A stretch of DNA of 64,000 bases from Galdieria partita. Lineage: Eukaryota > Rhodophyta > Bangiophyceae > Galdieriales > Galdieriaceae. The notes under the pieces were generated by a model that did no database searches, was not told where the DNA came from, and saw nothing but the letters and a program-made list of their open reading frames with translations. Within the stretch, counting starts at the first letter, position 1; each line of letters starts with the position of its first letter. The stretch lies in NCBI GenBank assembly GCA_025991245.1, contig BQMJ01000013.1, forward strand, positions 232,828 to 296,827, in the 5' to 3' direction. Below are positions 62,383-64,000 of the stretch, piece after piece. The translations under genes and the position numbers were made by a program.

Positions 62383-63231
62383 TTATTGCCATGAAAGTTG
62401 TACGAAGCCATTTCCTCCATTCGTAGGGCTTGCGATACCCGAATCATACCCGTCTCCTCCATCACCGCCAGCACCATATCCCTTGTACACTGAAGAACCT
62501 CCAGAAGAGCCACTTCCATTGTTGCCATTTTGAGTTGATCCAGCTCCACCTATTCCATCATTGGCTCCATTTTCCCAAGACAGACCACCACTTCCACCAT
62601 CTGCTTTGACAGACTCGAAATAGGAGCTTCCTCCATCCTGTCCATTATTATCGTTACTTGCGACGCCTCCTTTACCCACAATTACTGTGTACGTCTTTCC
62701 TGGCGTTACGCTGACTGTTCCTTTGCTAAGACCTCCTGAACCACCACCAGCTCCTTTTTCATAGATTACATCGCCTCTGCCAAATTCCTCGATTCCACCA
62801 GCACCTCCGGCACCTCCAGCTCCTACTGCTACGACCGATACTTTAGTAACTCCGGTAGGACAATACCATGAATGAGACCCAGGATTGGTAAAATTGACAG
62901 ATCCAGGTAGGGAAGAAGAAGAAGATGATGATGACGAACTAGAAGGGGATGATGACGATGATGAGGAGGAGGAGGAAGAAGAAGAAGAGGAAGTTGAAGA
63001 GGAAGAAGAGGTAGAACTAGAAGGAGATGATGACGAAGAAGAAGAAGAAGAAGTTGTAGAGCTAGAGGACTGTGAAGAGGAAGGTTGGTTGGACGTTTTT
63101 TTTGAAGTAGATCCCGACGATTTCTTGGGAGCAGGAGCATAGTACTGCTCATACACAAAAAAGCCTCCAATCCCAATCGCCCCAAGAAGAATAAGCACCG
63201 CCACCGCAGCTACGATTGCCCTTGAAGACAT
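62383..63231 (-). CDS. stalked surface protein with glycine-rich domain
   Basis: 282 residues from ATG 63231 (preceded by TTTAAAACGGCCAACA). A signal-anchor (about 6-28), a long poly-Ser stalk (about 45-115), then a glycine-rich domain opening VNFTNPGSHSWYCPTG and TKVSVVAVGAGGAGGAGG, which matches the split domain of the 34449 product without the LamG insert. Such Gly-rich domains occur in phage-like tail fibres and probably bind a receptor. An ATG at 63252 is a possible alternative start. Confidence 0.68.
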   Translation of the reverse strand: MSSRAIVAAVAVLILLGAIGIGGFFVYEQYYAPAPKKSSGSTSKKTSNQPSSSQSSSSTTSSSSSSSSSPSSSTSSSSSTSSSSSSSSSSSSSSSPSSSSSSSSSSSLPGSVNFTNPGSHSWYCPTGVTKVSVVAVGAGGAGGAGGIEEFGRGDVIYEKGAGGGSGGLSKGTVSVTPGKTYTVIVGKGGVASNDNNGQDGGSSYFESVKADGGSGGLSWENGANDGIGGAGSTQNGNNGSGSSGGSSVYKGYGAGGDGGDGYDSGIASPTNGGNGFVQLSWQ

Positions 63232-63252
63232 TGTTGGCCGTTTTAAACTCAC

Positions 63253-63474
63253 TAGGCCAATCCCAAAGATTTAGGGTTCTCCCAATCCCGACGGACTAGG
63301 GTTTTCTCAATCCACCAACTGTGTAAATTTAAAATTACAGACTGGTCACCAAAGCAAACTTCTTGGTGACCGGCAGTCACCAGAAAATGGTGTTTCAGTG
63401 ACCGACTCAGTCACCGTATCGGTCATCAGGAATTCTTAAGAATTTGGTCACTGTCCTACTAAAATAGGGCTGTA
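63253..63474. other. subterminal gene-free block with GGTNACC words
   Basis: No gene seen. It holds two diverged copies of a motif AGGGTT(C/T)TC..AATCC at about 63273-63290 and 63297-63312, then at least six GTCACC/GTGACC words in both orientations (63345-63350, 63366-63371, 63376-63381, 63398-63403, 63410-63415, 63447-63452) and an AATTCTTAAGAATT palindrome (63431-63444). It leads into the terminal repeat array. Confidence 0.6.
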
Positions 63475-64000
63475 TATTAGGGTTTATTAGGGTTTATTAG
63501 GGTTTATTTAGGGTTTATTTAGGGTTTATTTAGGGTTTATTTAGGGTTTATTTAGGGTTTATTAGGGTTTATTAGGGTTTATTAGGGTTTATTAGGGTTT
63601 ATTTAGGGTTTATTTAGGGTTTATTAGGGTTTATTAGGGTTTATTAGGGTTTATTAGGGTTTATTAGGGTTTATTTAGGGTTTATTAGGGTTTATTAGGG
63701 TTTATTAGGGTTTATTAGGGTTTATTAGGGTTTATTTAGGGTTTATTAGGGTTTATTAGGGTTTATTTAGGGTTTATTTAGGGTTTATTAGGGTTTATTA
63801 GGGTTTATTAGGGTTTATTAGGGTTTATTAGGGGTTATTTAGGGTTTATTAGGGTTTATTTAGGGTTTATTAGGGTTTATTTAGGGTTATTTAGGGGTTA
63901 TTTAGGGTTTATTAGGGTTTATTAGGGTTTATTTAGGGTTTATTTAGGGTTTATTAGGGTTTATTTAGGGTTTATTAGGGTTTATTTAGGGTTTATTAGG
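63475..64000 (+). repeat. telomere-like array, TTTATTAGGG/TTTATTTAGGG units
   Basis: About fifty tandem 10- and 11-bp units, TTTATTAGGG or TTTATTTAGGG, with a few GGGGTTA variants, run to the window edge. Each unit contains TTAGGG or TTTAGGG, the animal/fungal and plant telomere words. The G-rich strand runs 5' to 3' toward the right end, as at a real right-hand chromosome end. It is either the viral genome end or internal if the sequence continues. Confidence 0.95.

Noticed and set aside
62885-63142. Plus-strand poly-Glu/Asp frame opposite the 62383 stalk
   Set aside because: It is the complement of the serine-codon microsatellite and so has only low-complexity acidic residues; the same explains acidic frames opposite 4829 and other stalks.
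63475-64000. CRISPR array or minisatellite gene in the terminal repeats
   Set aside because: Units are 10-11 bp with no spacers, and no open frame or leader is associated; a telomere-like array fits better.

Overview
The window is a stretch of a large double-stranded DNA virus genome of the Nucleocytoviricota (NCLDV) type. It carries about 77 tightly packed genes on both strands, and many overlap by a few bases. The marker genes are both ends of an RNA polymerase largest subunit, ribonucleotide reductase small subunit, dUTPase, ThyX thymidylate synthase, an Erv1-like sulfhydryl oxidase, an FCP1-like phosphatase, an L1-like myristoylated membrane protein, several poxvirus G9/A16/J5-like entry-fusion proteins, ubiquitin, an E2, RING proteins, a kinase and a singlet H3-like histone. 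The 2-cysteine adaptor domains, the SWIB protein and the histone suggest a relative of the iridovirus/marseillevirus side of the phylum. That placement is inference; the capsid, polymerase B and packaging ATPase are not in the window and the host is unknown.

Layout. 0-8.7 kb: an edge nuclease, SWIB protein, E2, Erv1, RPB1 C-terminal part, a serine-stalk surface protein, phosphatase and a glycosyltransferase. 8.7-19 kb: RPB1 N-terminal part (opposite strand), small membrane proteins, a duplicated acidic/coiled-coil family, Nudix, thioredoxin-like and RING-H2 proteins. 19.7-25.6 kb: a single-chain MRE11-RAD50-like protein, the L1-like protein, a beta-helix surface protein and a methyltransferase. 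25.7-32.8 kb: a 1725-residue repetitive fibre and glycosyltransferases. 32.8-33.35 kb: a gene-free AT-rich block with a large perfect hairpin. 33.3-43.3 kb: dUTPase, glycine-rich/LamG surface protein, histone, R2, serine recombinase and a 1500-residue LamG protein. 43.5-48.4 kb: a cluster of cysteine-rich membrane proteins of entry-fusion type around ubiquitin and an AN1-like finger. 48.4-63.2 kb: ThyX, a 90-bp repeat protein, kinase and pseudokinase-like protein, GT25, two RING paralogues and three more stalked surface proteins. 63.25-64.0 kb: no genes, a GGTNACC-rich block, then a telomere-like TTTA(T)TTAGGG array running to the window edge.

Together the genes describe a virus with its own nucleotide supply (R2, dUTPase, ThyX), transcription (split RPB1, SWIB), repair (MRE11-RAD50-like), redox folding (Erv1, thioredoxin-like), a ubiquitin toolkit, and many stalked, probably glycosylated surface proteins matched by four glycosyltransferase-like genes. 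An A-rich TTTAAAA-type element lies directly before most start codons and is probably the core promoter or initiator.
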